64,000 nt of DNA from Fibrobacter sp. (GCA_024689485.1 JAILDK010000037.1:1-64000), one strand, 5' to 3'. Shown: positions 27,958 to 38,227, numbered from the stretch's first letter. Numbers and translations: made by a program. The notes: generated from the letters alone by a model not told the origin.

Positions 27958-28733
27958 TCTAAATCCAACTCCTTTCGCAAATAATTGGTGAGAGCATCCA
28001 CCAACAAAACCATCACAGCGATGGCGAGGATGATCGTAAAAGACATGTTGTACTTGAATCCTTTCAAGTACGAAAGCAAAACAAGGCCGATTCCCCCGCC
28101 GCCGACCATGCCGACCACCGTCGAAGAGCGCAAATTCACCTCGATGCAGTACAAGAACCAGGAAATAAACCCGCGCAAGCAAGACGGCAGAATTCCGTGA
28201 AACACAACCTGGATAAACGAAGCTCCTGCCGCTTGCAAGCTTTCCAAATTATCTTGGGAAATATCATCGATCGTTTCGGCAAAGGCACGCACCATAAAAG
28301 CGTAACTGCTAATGCAAAGGGCGATAAAACCCACTCCCGTGCCGATGCCCAAAGACGAAAACAGAATAAAGGCCCAGACGAGCGCCGGAATATTTCGAAG
28401 GAACGTCGCAAAGCCTCGCACAAACTTCGGAGACTTTTGAATCGGGGAAACGCGCTTGCTCGCAAAAAGGGCAGTCACAAAAGCGAGTACGGCAGCGACC
28501 GATGTCGCGGAAAGCGCCATGCAGATCGTTGTCAAGATTCCCTGAAAAATCGCTTTCAGCTTTAAGCCGGTCGGGATTGCGGGCGGAAAGAAATCGTCCA
28601 CAATAAACGCCTGAAAATTTTCCAGGTTGAAGAAAATTTCAAAGGGGTTGTAGCGCGCAAAACAAGTGCTCGCCACAAAAAGGCCCACGATGCAGAAGAA
28701 GAGAATGGAATACAAACGTTTTTCAGACTGCAT
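27954..28733 (-). CDS. phnE: Phosphonate ABC transporter permease (second copy)
   Basis: Start MQSEKRLYS at 28733; FLRNIPALVWAFIL, ESLQAAGASFIQVVFHGILPSCLRGFISWFLYCIEVNLRSSTVVGMVGGGGIG. Confidence 0.88.
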   Translation of the reverse strand: MQSEKRLYSILFFCIVGLFVASTCFARYNPFEIFFNLENFQAFIVDDFFPPAIPTGLKLKAIFQGILTTICMALSATSVAAVLAFVTALFASKRVSPIQKSPKFVRGFATFLRNIPALVWAFILFSSLGIGTGVGFIALCISSYAFMVRAFAETIDDISQDNLESLQAAGASFIQVVFHGILPSCLRGFISWFLYCIEVNLRSSTVVGMVGGGGIGLVLLSYLKGFKYNMSFTIILAIAVMVLLVDALTNYLRKELDLE

Positions 28734-29529
28734 AGGCCTGCTGCCAATCCTTTTCATCGGAAGTTCCTGCAACCAAATTCGTAACCGATGTACCGTAGAT
28801 ACGTTCCAAAACCGAATCCGAAAGGGATTCCGGTTCTCCGTCAAAGACGATTTCCCCGGCATGCAGCCCGATGATTCTTGTGGAATAACGCATGGCGACG
28901 TCCACCTGATGCAAATTGACAAGGCATGGAATGCCCCGCTTTTGCGCAGTCGATTTCAAAAGATCCATGATGACTTTTGCACTGGACGGATCGAGGGAAG
29001 CAATCGGTTCGTCGCACAAAAGGATCTTCGGATCCTGAATGATCGCACGGGCGATTCCCACGCGCTGCTTTTGTCCACCGGAAAGGCTTCCCGCTTTGTT
29101 GTAGCAGAATTTTTCAAGGCCCATTTCTTCCAAAAGAGTCCAAGCCTTTTCCTTGTCCTCTTCCGGATACAGTCCTAAAATTCCGCGTATACCGCTCATG
29201 TGTCCCAAGCGTCCGTGAAGCACATTCTGCAAAACGGAAAGATTGTAAACCAGATTGTAATTCTGAAAGATCATTCCGATTTTAGAACGGTTCTTGCGAA
29301 GCCTGCCGCCACGAAGCGCAGAAACATTTTCGCCATCAAAAAAGATGTTCCCTTCGGTCGTCGAAATCAGCTTGTTAATGGACCTCAAAAGGGTGGACTT
29401 TCCCGATCCCGAAGGCCCGATGATGGAGATAAATTCTCCCGGGCGAACGGAAAGGGAAACGTCTTTCAAGGCGCAAACTCCATTCCCATAGCGTTTCGTC
29501 ACATGGTCAAAGGTTAAAATCGGTTCCAT
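28723..29529 (-). CDS. phnC: Phosphonate ABC transporter ATP-binding protein
   Basis: Walker A GPSGSGKST, LSGGQKQRVGIARAI, Walker B ILLCDEPIASLD. Confidence 0.92.
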   Translation of the reverse strand: MEPILTFDHVTKRYGNGVCALKDVSLSVRPGEFISIIGPSGSGKSTLLRSINKLISTTEGNIFFDGENVSALRGGRLRKNRSKIGMIFQNYNLVYNLSVLQNVLHGRLGHMSGIRGILGLYPEEDKEKAWTLLEEMGLEKFCYNKAGSLSGGQKQRVGIARAIIQDPKILLCDEPIASLDPSSAKVIMDLLKSTAQKRGIPCLVNLHQVDVAMRYSTRIIGLHAGEIVFDGEPESLSDSVLERIYGTSVTNLVAGTSDEKDWQQAYAV

Positions 29530-29546
29530 CTGATTTTCCAAAAGCA

Positions 29547-30479
29547 CTATTGATTGATATTGTGATTGAGCGTCACGATGGCTTCGTAATCTTCCTTGGA
29601 AGCCGAGACAAATCTTGCGCTCGGGACCTTGATGACCTTCGCAAAGTAAGACGCGTTATCGTACGTCGTCAAAAAGCGGACAAGCTTCGTTTTGAGTTCC
29701 GGAGAGACTGTCTTGCCGATGGTCATCGCCTCTGCAGGAATCGGTGCCGAGGAGTGGATGATTTTGACAGAGCCTTCTTTCGCATTGCCGTTTGCAATTT
29801 CCGAAGCGAGAATCTGGTCGGAAATCGGAACGACATCGACGTCCCCCTTGATAACCGCCTGCAGACCTGCCTGGTGTTTACCGGAGAAGCTGACCGCTTC
29901 AAAGAATTCCCCATTCGTATGGATGATATCGGAATTCAACTTTTCTGCGGGGAACGCGTTCATGATTTCCGATGTCGGCACCAAGTTTCCCGATGTCGAG
30001 TTTGGATCGACAAAGGCGATCTTTTTGCCCTTGGCATCGCGGAGGGTGTTGATTCTTTCATTGTCGCTTTTCGCGATAAAGACGGAGCGGTACGTGGCGA
30101 GCTTTTTGTCTCCGTTCGGAGCCTTCATCACGATCGGTTCCGCGTTCGCGCGTTCCATGGCAAGGGCGACGGAAAGCGCTCCGAGATAAGCCATGTCGGC
30201 CTTGCCCGTGCGCAGCGCTTCGATGATTGCGTTATAGTCCGAAGCCTGGATTTCCTTTACTTCCATTCCGAGGGCCATGCCGAGGTCTTTCGCAAGACCG
30301 TTGCGCGCATCGGTACTCTGTTCCGTGGATTCGTTCGGAGCATAAGCGATGGTGAACGTCTTTTTCGCGGACGTTTCACTGCAACCGTAAATGGAGAAAA
30401 GGCAGGCCGCCAAAATGATTGCCGATTTCAGCAGAAAGATGGCGAACAGTTTTAATTGGGTAATAGAATTCGAATTCAT
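29547..30479 (-). CDS. phnD: Phosphonate ABC transporter substrate-binding lipoprotein
   Basis: Lipobox-like FSIYGC; ADMAYLGALSVALAMERANAEPIV, FVDPNSTSGNLVP typical of PhnD/PtxB. Confidence 0.9.
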   Translation of the reverse strand: MNSNSITQLKLFAIFLLKSAIILAACLFSIYGCSETSAKKTFTIAYAPNESTEQSTDARNGLAKDLGMALGMEVKEIQASDYNAIIEALRTGKADMAYLGALSVALAMERANAEPIVMKAPNGDKKLATYRSVFIAKSDNERINTLRDAKGKKIAFVDPNSTSGNLVPTSEIMNAFPAEKLNSDIIHTNGEFFEAVSFSGKHQAGLQAVIKGDVDVVPISDQILASEIANGNAKEGSVKIIHSSAPIPAEAMTIGKTVSPELKTKLVRFLTTYDNASYFAKVIKVPSARFVSASKEDYEAIVTLNHNINQ

Positions 30480-30482
30480 GAT

Positions 30483-31619
30483 TTAATCCTTTATCCTGTT
30501 GAGGATCTGTAAAACGTTTTCTTTGGTCAGCGGAATGGGATTGTTGTCCGCACGCCCCTTGGTCATACTCTTTTCTACGACTTCCATTAAAGAGTCGTCT
30601 GTCGCGCCCCATTTGGAAAGTCGCGTTTCGAAGCCCGCCGCGGCGAGATACTTTTCGATCAAAGATTGAACTTCATCGATCGATTCGACGCCAAAACTTT
30701 CCAAAAGACGGGGAAGGTTGGAAATCATCGGTTCGTTCAATTTGAAGACTCCGCCGAGAAGCAGCGCCACGGCGACTCCATGCGGAATGTGATAAAGCAT
30801 CGTCAGCGGATACGAAATAGAATGGCAAGCCGTCGTGTGCGTATTGCTAAAGGCAAGCCCTGCGAAAAGGCTGCCTCGGCTTAATATTTCTGCCGCAATT
30901 TTCAGATTTCTCTTTTCAATCACCGCCGGAAGAGCCGTAAACACGGCCCGAATTGCGTCTAACGCGTATATCTTGGAAATATCGTTTGTCGATTTCGCCC
31001 AGTAACTTTCGACGGCGTGGCAGACAGCGTCCAAGGCAGAAGAGACGGCGAGCTTCGTCGGCAGTTTTTCTGTCAGTTTCGAATCCGCAAAGGCGGCGTA
31101 AGCATAATTATCCGTCGTTTCGATCGAGAACTTTTTCAGATTTTCCGAATCCCAGATGGTCGCCCAGCAGGTCACTTCGCTGCCCGTTCCCGAAGTCGTC
31201 GGAACGCCGATCCAGCGGAGAACGCCTTTTTTGTAATCCTTCTCGGCAATTTTCTTGCGCAAATCTTCGACCGTCGCAATTTCTTCGTCACGGATCATGC
31301 AAAGCGACTTTCCAAGATCCAAAACGCTCCCGCCACCTACGGCGATGACCAATTCTACATGGAATCGAAGCGTCTTCTGGTAAAGCGCAAAAAGGTCTTC
31401 GATTTCCGGATTCGAAACGGAACATTCTTCCACCACGGTATTCGGAAAATCTTCCAACAGTTTCTGAAAGCCCTTCTGTTCCAGAACCGACTTGTCCCAG
31501 ACAAGGAGCAGAATGCCGGAATTCAAATCTTTTCGCAAAGCCTCTTTGCAAACATCCGAGAGTTCCGAAAGGCAACCTCGCCCTTGGTAAACGCGTACCG
31601 AATTGTAAAAGTAATTCAT
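30483..31619 (-). CDS. Iron-containing alcohol dehydrogenase, phosphonate-associated type (phosphonoacetaldehyde reductase-like)
   Basis: VIAVGGGSVLDLGK, TSGTGSEVT, HTTACHSISYPLTMLYHIPHGVAVALLLG; located between phnX and phnD. Confidence 0.8.
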   Translation of the reverse strand: MNYFYNSVRVYQGRGCLSELSDVCKEALRKDLNSGILLLVWDKSVLEQKGFQKLLEDFPNTVVEECSVSNPEIEDLFALYQKTLRFHVELVIAVGGGSVLDLGKSLCMIRDEEIATVEDLRKKIAEKDYKKGVLRWIGVPTTSGTGSEVTCWATIWDSENLKKFSIETTDNYAYAAFADSKLTEKLPTKLAVSSALDAVCHAVESYWAKSTNDISKIYALDAIRAVFTALPAVIEKRNLKIAAEILSRGSLFAGLAFSNTHTTACHSISYPLTMLYHIPHGVAVALLLGGVFKLNEPMISNLPRLLESFGVESIDEVQSLIEKYLAAAGFETRLSKWGATDDSLMEVVEKSMTKGRADNNPIPLTKENVLQILNRIKD

Positions 31620-31623
31620 ATCA

Positions 31624-32451
31624 CTACCTCAACTTTTCATCGATTTTTTTCACCAATTCCGGAAGATCCGCAATGGAATCGATCACGAAATCGGCTCCCG
31701 CTTCCAAAAACTTTTGCTGCGCCGACTGTTTTGCATACCAACGTTCACCGCTCGAAAGCTTGTCGTACTGTTCCTTTGAAAAGCCGAGAACGCTCGAACC
31801 GGTCAAAACACCCACCGACCAGGCTCCCGCATTTTTTCCTTCCGCAATATCGACAAGCGTATCGCCCACCTTGATAACGCACTTCGGCGGATACACCTGC
31901 AAACGTTTCATGCATTCAAAAACCATAAAAGGCTTGGGACGGCTAAAGCCACAGACATCAGGCGTTACGCAGCAATCCACCTCATAACCTTCCTGTTTTG
32001 CCTGCTCGAGAATCGGCTTCATGATTTCCGACGAATATCCCGTAGTACTTCCGATTTTAATGCCTCTGTCTCGAAGTTTTTGAATCGTTTCCGGGACTCC
32101 TTCCATCACATGGCTGTAATTCTGAACGACCGTTTTCAGGTTCGCTTCAAAGAGGTCGTAAATCCTTTCCACATCGGTTTCATTCCAATCTCGATTCTGT
32201 GCATTTTTCCAAAACCTTTTTCCCTGCTCTGTAGAAAGCAGAGTGCGGATGTGGTCCATTTTTTCCATTCCCATCGGACCCGCGATTTCCTCTAAGGTGA
32301 ATTCGATTCCGAATTCACGAAAGGTCTTGTCAAAAATTTGCAGCGGAGCCTGGGAGCCAAAGTCGACAGTGGTTCCGGCCCAATCAAAAACGACCATTTG
32401 TACGGAGTGAACTTTTGTATTCATCATAGCCTCTACATTTTCTCTTTTCAC
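31624..32451 (-). CDS. phnX: Phosphonoacetaldehyde hydrolase (phosphonatase)
   Basis: HAD motif VVFDWAGTTVDFGS, IKIGSTTGYS, CVIKVGDTLVDIAEGKNAG. Confidence 0.92.
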   Translation of the reverse strand: MKRENVEAMMNTKVHSVQMVVFDWAGTTVDFGSQAPLQIFDKTFREFGIEFTLEEIAGPMGMEKMDHIRTLLSTEQGKRFWKNAQNRDWNETDVERIYDLFEANLKTVVQNYSHVMEGVPETIQKLRDRGIKIGSTTGYSSEIMKPILEQAKQEGYEVDCCVTPDVCGFSRPKPFMVFECMKRLQVYPPKCVIKVGDTLVDIAEGKNAGAWSVGVLTGSSVLGFSKEQYDKLSSGERWYAKQSAQQKFLEAGADFVIDSIADLPELVKKIDEKLR

Positions 32452-32556
32452 GGCTTAATGTAGGTTGCGAATGTAAAGTTCCCATGATTCTGCAGTACGC
32501 TCTCTGTAAAATCGTTTTTCCCCGGTATGGACTGTATTTTTTGAGGATTTAAAACA

Positions 32557-32589
32557 AAAAAGGTTCCCTTCCGCTGGAAGAGAACCTTT
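32557..32589 (-). terminator. Rho-independent terminator after pta
   Basis: On the minus strand AAAGGTTCTCTTCCAGCGGAAGGGAACCTTTTTTGTTTT. Confidence 0.85.
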
Positions 32590-32627
32590 CATTTTCACGA
32601 AGCGCGCCGGGTGGCGCGCGAAACGTT

Positions 32628-34067
32628 TTACTTGGCAGCCTGAGCCTGGATAGACGTCAAAGCGATCGTGTAAACGATGTCTTCGACGAGAGCGCCGCGG
32701 GACAGGTCGTTCACCGGCTTTGCAAGGCCCTGGAGCATCGGACCGACAGCGATCACGCCCTGAGCGGAACGCTGGACAGCCTTGTAGCAGATGTTACCGG
32801 CGCAAAGGTCCGGGAACACGCAAACGGTAGCCTTGCCAGCGACAGCACTACCCGGAGCCTTGAGCTTTGCCACGCTTTCGGTCGTTGCAGCATCGTACTG
32901 CAGCGGGCCATCGATTGTGATGTCCGGACGTGCGTCACGCACAGCCTGCGTAGCGGCCATGCAAAGTTCCACGTCGTCGCCCTTGCCGCTCTTGCCGGTG
33001 CCGTAGCTGAGCATAGCCACGCGAGCCGGAAGATCGAAAGCCTTTGCGGTATCGTAGCTCTGGATGGCGATGCCTGCGAGTTCTTCTGCAGTCGGGTTCA
33101 GGTTGATGGCGCAGTCGCCAAACACAAAGACCTGAGACGGGAGGCAAACAAAGAAGACCGAGCTAATAGACTTCACGCCCGGAGCGCACTTGATCACCTG
33201 CAGAGCCGGACGCACCGTGTCTGCGGTAGAGTGGACAGCGCCCGAAACGAGACCGTCGACTTCATCCTTCTTGAGCATCATCGTGCCGAGGAATACCGGG
33301 TCCTTCAAAACTTCGCGAGCCTTTTCTTCGGTCATGCCCTTAGCCTTGCGGAGTTCCACGAGGAGCGGGACATACTTTTCGGCGAGTTCTGCGGTCGGTT
33401 CGATGATTTCAAAGCCTGCCGGAACCGTGAGGTTCTGACGAGCGGCTTCGGCTTCGACGTCGGACTTTTTCGCGATAAGGACCGGGATTGCAATCTTGCG
33501 TTCGTAGGCTTCGATAGCGGCCTTGAGCGTACGCGGTTCTGCGCCTTCCGGGAGAACGATGCGCTTTAAGTTGCGAGAAGCGAGCTTGATCAAATTGCGG
33601 CGGAATTCCGCCTGGGAAATGCGATGTTCGCATTCTGCGGAAAGGATCTTCCGGACCGCTTCTTCGTTAGCGGTGTCGCCGTCGGCGAGCACAAAGGCAA
33701 CGCGGGTCTTTGCAGCAGCAAAGTCTGCAGCGACGATTGCACCGTTTTCATCGGAATCGGCAACGAGAATCACGTCGGCATCGAGAGCGGCAGCGATCTG
33801 GATATTCAAAGTTTCGCTGCGAACGGACTGTTCGAGCGCCACACCGGTAACGACAAAAGCTTCTGCAGCGGAATCCTGCACAGCGCCCACGAGAGCTTCC
33901 ATCGAAGCGTCTGCGCCCTGGGACTGCAAAACGGTCGGCACCTTTTCCGTGGCGACGAAAGATTCTGCGGAAGCGACATTCTTTTTCACAACACTCAGGA
34001 CAGATTCAGCAGCCTGGGCAAGATTCACACCGGCGGAAGCCGGGACAACGAGAAATACGTGTTTCAT
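32628..34067 (-). CDS. pta: Phosphate acetyltransferase
   Basis: [19 protein letters not shown]-terminal DRTGG-type region; C-terminal PTA domain [40 protein letters not shown]. Confidence 0.93.
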   Translation of the reverse strand: MKHVFLVVPASAGVNLAQAAESVLSVVKKNVASAESFVATEKVPTVLQSQGADASMEALVGAVQDSAAEAFVVTGVALEQSVRSETLNIQIAAALDADVILVADSDENGAIVAADFAAAKTRVAFVLADGDTANEEAVRKILSAECEHRISQAEFRRNLIKLASRNLKRIVLPEGAEPRTLKAAIEAYERKIAIPVLIAKKSDVEAEAARQNLTVPAGFEIIEPTAELAEKYVPLLVELRKAKGMTEEKAREVLKDPVFLGTMMLKKDEVDGLVSGAVHSTADTVRPALQVIKCAPGVKSISSVFFVCLPSQVFVFGDCAINLNPTAEELAGIAIQSYDTAKAFDLPARVAMLSYGTGKSGKGDDVELCMAATQAVRDARPDITIDGPLQYDAATTESVAKLKAPGSAVAGKATVCVFPDLCAGNICYKAVQRSAQGVIAVGPMLQGLAKPVNDLSRGALVEDIVYTIALTSIQAQAAK

Positions 34068-34107
34068 AACTAACTCCATTTCGTATTCTTGCCGTAAAAA
34101 ATAGCAT

Positions 34108-35013
34108 TTACGAGGGCTTTGGACGAGCGGAATTCTTCTTTAATTGGTAGCAGAGAGATCCCCGGCTGATTCCCAGGATTCTCGCCGCACGGCTCTTGTT
34201 GTTGTGACATTCTTGTAACGCTTCAAGAATGGATTTCCACGACGGCGTATTGCCGGTTCGGTAAACCGTTCGCGACTCCCGCGCATAGGCTCCATACAGG
34301 GAATGTAAATCCCAAGGCTCCCCGGCGAGGATTTCTTCCAAGGAATCCCCCAGGTTCTGTAACAGTTGGTACCGCTCCAAGACATTCTTTAACTGGCGCA
34401 CATTTCCCGGCCACGGAAAGCGGCAAAGGCTCTTCAGTTCGTCCGCGGAAAGCGGCCTTGCAGAAAGTCCCTGCCAAATTTCTAGCGCGATCGTTTTGAG
34501 ATCGTCCAAGCGTTCCCGCAGCGGCAAAAGGCGTATCGGGAAAACGTTCAGACGAAAGAAGAGGTCTTCGCGAAAGCGGCCCTGTTTGACCGCCGCCTGT
34601 AAGTTTCGGTGCGTCGCACAGACAAGCCTAAAGTCCACGGGAATGCTCTGTTGCGTTCCCACGGGCGTCACCGCACGTTCCTGCAGAATGCGGAGCAGCC
34701 GCGTTTGGCTTTCCATGGGAAGCTCCCCGATTTCATCTAAAAAAAGCGTCCCATGGTCTGCGGCACGGACAAATCCAAGCTGATTTGCAACCGCTCCCGT
34801 GTACGCTCCGCGGCAAGAGCCTTCGAACAAGCTCTCGACGAGCCCTGGACTGATCGCGCCGCAGTTCACCGCGACAAACGGTCCCTTGGAGCGGTCGCTC
34901 ATCGTATGCAGTTTTCGAGCCATGACCTCTTTACCCGTTCCCGATTCCCCGCAGACAAGAACCGGAACCGAAGACCTGGAAGCGATTTCCAAAAGATGAT
35001 TTGCGTCTGTCAT
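34108..35013 (-). CDS. Sigma54-dependent transcriptional activator, AAA+ and HTH only
   Basis: Walker [15 protein letters not shown] loop, [10 protein letters not shown], Fis-type [26 protein letters not shown]; no N-terminal sensor domain. Confidence 0.9.
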   Translation of the reverse strand: MTDANHLLEIASRSSVPVLVCGESGTGKEVMARKLHTMSDRSKGPFVAVNCGAISPGLVESLFEGSCRGAYTGAVANQLGFVRAADHGTLFLDEIGELPMESQTRLLRILQERAVTPVGTQQSIPVDFRLVCATHRNLQAAVKQGRFREDLFFRLNVFPIRLLPLRERLDDLKTIALEIWQGLSARPLSADELKSLCRFPWPGNVRQLKNVLERYQLLQNLGDSLEEILAGEPWDLHSLYGAYARESRTVYRTGNTPSWKSILEALQECHNNKSRAARILGISRGSLCYQLKKNSARPKPS

Positions 35014-35142
35014 TCAACCTCCCAAAACCAATGTTTTTAAAATGACGCGAATGCAACTAATAAGACGTTTGAAACCTTAAAAAATCCACCGCGGTTTGCT
35101 ATTTTTTACAAAAAACTTCTTTTTTTACAAAAGGACTCTCAG

Positions 35143-36465
35143 ATGGCTGAACGTATTGTGTGCAAATTCGGCGGAAGTTCCGTTGCAGAAGCCAAGCAGT
35201 TTCAAAAGGTAAAGGCGATTGTCGAAGGCGACAAGCGCCGCAAAGTCGTGGTCGTTTCCGCTCCGGGCAAACGCAACCCGAAAGAAACGAAGCTCACCGA
35301 CCTTCTCTACACCACATACGATCTCGCATCCAAGCATCTCGATTTTTCCACTCCGTGGAAGATGATCTGCGACCGCTATCTGGACATTGCCAAGGATTTG
35401 AATCTGGCCACAAAGATCGGTGACGACCTCGCCGCTCTCGAAAACAAGCTCAAGAACGAAATCGACACGGTCACGACGGACTTCCTCGTTTCCCGTGGCG
35501 AATTCCTCTGCGCCCGTTTGATGGCGGAATATCTCGGTGCCCAGTTCGTCGATTCCTACGATTTGATCGCCTTCGATGAACGTTACCGCATTACCCCGAA
35601 GAGCTATGAAACGATCGCTCAGAAGCTCTCTGACGAGAATCAGCTGTTCGTCGTCCCGGGCTTCTACGGCGAAGGTCCGCGCAAGCAGGTGAAGACATTC
35701 TCCCGCGGCGGTTCGGACATTTCCGGCGCAGTCCTCGCAAACGGCATCAACGCGATCGTCTATGAAAACTGGACAGACGTTTCCGGCATGCTCATGACGG
35801 ACCCGCGCATCGTCGAAAATCCGAAGCCGATCAGCTACGTCAGCTACCGCGAAATCCGCGAACTTTCTTACTCGGGCGCAAGCGTTCTCCACGACGAATC
35901 CATCGCACCGTGCCGCGCAAAGAACATTCCGATCAACATCCGCAACACGAACCGTCCGGAAGACGCCGGCACGATCATCGGCCCGACTCCGGAAAAGACC
36001 GACTACCCGATCACCGGCATTGCTGGTCGTAAGGGCTTCTCGATGATCTACATCGAAAAGAGCATGATGAACAAGGAAGTCGGTTTCGGTCGCCGCGTTC
36101 TCGCGATTCTCGAAGGCGAAGGCCTTTCTTATGAACTGAGCCCGAGCGGCATCGACTCCATGTCCATCGTGGTGGATACGAAGTCCTTGGAAGCTGTGCA
36201 GGAAGCCGTTCTCGAAGACATTCTCCTGCAGATGCATCCGGACCGCGTGAAGGTCTTCCCGGGCATCAGCCTTGTCGCTACCGTGGGTCACGGCATGACG
36301 AACAAGGTCGGTATCGCAGCGAAGCTTTTCAACGCGCTCGCCGAAAAGGAAATCAACATCCGCATCATCGACCAGGGATCTTCGCAGATCAACATTCTCG
36401 TTGGCGTGGATGAATCGAATATGGAAAATGCAATTCGTTCCATTTACGATGCCTTTGTCAAATAA
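35143..36465 (+). CDS. Aspartate kinase
   Basis: VCKFGGSSVAEAKQF, FSRGGSDISGAVLANGI, C-terminal ACT domains. Confidence 0.93.
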   Translation: MAERIVCKFGGSSVAEAKQFQKVKAIVEGDKRRKVVVVSAPGKRNPKETKLTDLLYTTYDLASKHLDFSTPWKMICDRYLDIAKDLNLATKIGDDLAALENKLKNEIDTVTTDFLVSRGEFLCARLMAEYLGAQFVDSYDLIAFDERYRITPKSYETIAQKLSDENQLFVVPGFYGEGPRKQVKTFSRGGSDISGAVLANGINAIVYENWTDVSGMLMTDPRIVENPKPISYVSYREIRELSYSGASVLHDESIAPCRAKNIPINIRNTNRPEDAGTIIGPTPEKTDYPITGIAGRKGFSMIYIEKSMMNKEVGFGRRVLAILEGEGLSYELSPSGIDSMSIVVDTKSLEAVQEAVLEDILLQMHPDRVKVFPGISLVATVGHGMTNKVGIAAKLFNALAEKEINIRIIDQGSSQINILVGVDESNMENAIRSIYDAFVK

Positions 36466-36482
36466 TTAATTTATATTCAATC

Positions 36483-36511
36483 AGGCCTGTCGGGTATGGC
36501 GGGCCTTTTTT
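36483..36511 (+). terminator. Rho-independent terminator after aspartate kinase
   Basis: AGGCCTGtcgggtatggCGGGCCT followed by T-run. Confidence 0.8.
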
Positions 36512-36533
36512 CCTACATTGGGGACTTATTTTT

Positions 36534-37625
36534 ATGTTTGAATCTTATTATCAGGATGATATCGACGCAGTCAATGCGAAATTCGAAGCGCAGAAGATTG
36601 CATTCGCGCCGCTTTCTTTCCAAGCTGCCCGCGCCCTCCGCGACTTTGGCATTTTGGAACTTGTGAGCAAATCTCGCCGCAAGGGCATTACCGTTAAAGA
36701 AATTTCCGAAAAGACCGGCCTCTCCGAATACGGCGTCGGCGTTCTGATGGAAATGGGCCTTGGCATGGGCATGCTCAAGCTGAAAAAAGATTCTCCAGAA
36801 GATAATCTCCTTTACACGCTCAGCAAGGTCGGCTTCTTTGTGATGACCGACGACATGACCCGTGTGAACATGGACTTTTCGGAAGACGTCTGCTACGCAG
36901 GTGCAGATGACCTCGCCGATTCCATCAAGAACGGCAAGCCGGAAGGCTTGAAGCATTTCGGCAAATGGACGACCGTTTACGAAGGCCTTTCCCAGTGCAG
37001 CGACCAGTTCAAAAAGAGCTGGTTCGGATTCGACCATTTCTATTCCGACCTCGCTTTCCCGGAAGCCCTTCCGATCGTTTATTCGAAGCCGGTCAAGCGC
37101 CTGTTTGACATCGGCGGTAACACGGCAAAGTGGGCCATTCAGTGCTGCAAGTACAATCCGGACGTTCAGGTTTCAATCATCGACCTTCCGGGTCAAACGG
37201 CTGTGGCCGAAAAGAATGCGAAGGCTGCCGGCTTTGAAGATCGCATTTCCACGATCCCGTGCAACGTTCTCGACAGCACCACGGAATTCCCGAAGGGTGC
37301 CAACGCCATTTGGATGAGCCAGTTCCTCGACTGCTTCTCCCTGCATCAGATTACAAAGATCTTGAAGAAGATCCACCCGGCAGCGAGTGCCGAAACTGAC
37401 ATTTACGTTCTCGAACCGATCTGGGACAAGCAACGTTTTGAAGCCGCAGCCTATTCGCTCCAGGCGACTTCGCTGTACTTCACCTGCATCGCAAACGGCA
37501 ACAGCAAAATGTACCGCTTCGATGAATTGAAGAACGCCATTGAAGAAGGCGGCTTTGAACTGAAGGAAGCCCATCACAACTTGGGCATCAACTGCTACAC
37601 CCTTTTCCGTTTCCGTAAAAAATGA
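36534..37625 (+). CDS. SAM-dependent methyltransferase (aryl polyene cluster)
   Basis: N-terminal wHTH-like dimerisation region, KRLFDIGGNTAKWAIQCCKYNPDVQVSIIDLPGQ; translationally coupled to the next APE-type gene. Confidence 0.8.
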   Translation: MFESYYQDDIDAVNAKFEAQKIAFAPLSFQAARALRDFGILELVSKSRRKGITVKEISEKTGLSEYGVGVLMEMGLGMGMLKLKKDSPEDNLLYTLSKVGFFVMTDDMTRVNMDFSEDVCYAGADDLADSIKNGKPEGLKHFGKWTTVYEGLSQCSDQFKKSWFGFDHFYSDLAFPEALPIVYSKPVKRLFDIGGNTAKWAIQCCKYNPDVQVSIIDLPGQTAVAEKNAKAAGFEDRISTIPCNVLDSTTEFPKGANAIWMSQFLDCFSLHQITKILKKIHPAASAETDIYVLEPIWDKQRFEAAAYSLQATSLYFTCIANGNSKMYRFDELKNAIEEGGFELKEAHHNLGINCYTLFRFRKK

Positions 37626-38227
37626 GTATCTACGTCAAAAAATTCTCCGCATGGACTGATGCAGAAAATCTGCCAAAGCTCGCCTTTGTGCCGATGCTCT
37701 TCCGCAGGCGTTTGAGCGGAGCGACCAAGATGGTCGTTTATACGGTTCACGAAGTCTCGGAAGGACTTCCTCCTGTACACATGACGTTCGCCTCCGAGTT
37801 CGGAGAAATTGAACGTCAGTACAAGATTTCGGAAGGCATTCTCGCCACGGGTGAAGTTTCCCCGGCGCAGTTCAGCCTTTCGGTTTTTAACGCCCCGGTT
37901 TCTGCGGCGTCGATTACCGAAAAGAACATGGCGGGCTACAGCGCGGTCTTCGCAGGCAAAAAGTCCTTTGAAAACGGTTTGAAGGAAGCGGCAGCGCCTC
38001 TTCTTTCGGGTCGTGAAAAGGAACGCATTTTTGTTTTTGCCGACGAACGTTTGCCGGAAGCCTATGCCTCCATTTCGAACTATCCGAATACCGTATGCGC
38101 TCTTGCATTACGTCTTTCGACGGATGCGCAAGATGCGATTTGCGAACTCGATTTGTCGCCCCTCCCTGAAGGAAATTCTGCAGCAGACCAAGCGTTGACT
38201 TTTTTGAAGACTCGCCTGCCGCAATGA
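37622..38227 (+). CDS. Beta-ketoacyl synthase N-terminal-like protein (Ketoacyl-synt_2 type)
   Basis: 201 aa; IYVKKFSAW...LAFVPMLFRRRLSGATKMVVYTVHEV, SVFNAPVSAASI; 4-nt overlaps with both neighbours. Confidence 0.65.
   Translation: MSIYVKKFSAWTDAENLPKLAFVPMLFRRRLSGATKMVVYTVHEVSEGLPPVHMTFASEFGEIERQYKISEGILATGEVSPAQFSLSVFNAPVSAASITEKNMAGYSAVFAGKKSFENGLKEAAAPLLSGREKERIFVFADERLPEAYASISNYPNTVCALALRLSTDAQDAICELDLSPLPEGNSAADQALTFLKTRLPQ

Noticed and set aside
35090-35142. Two TTTTTTACAAAA repeats upstream of aspartate kinase as an operator or lysine riboswitch
   Set aside because: AT-rich low-complexity sequence; the leader is too short for a lysine riboswitch and no structure was evident.
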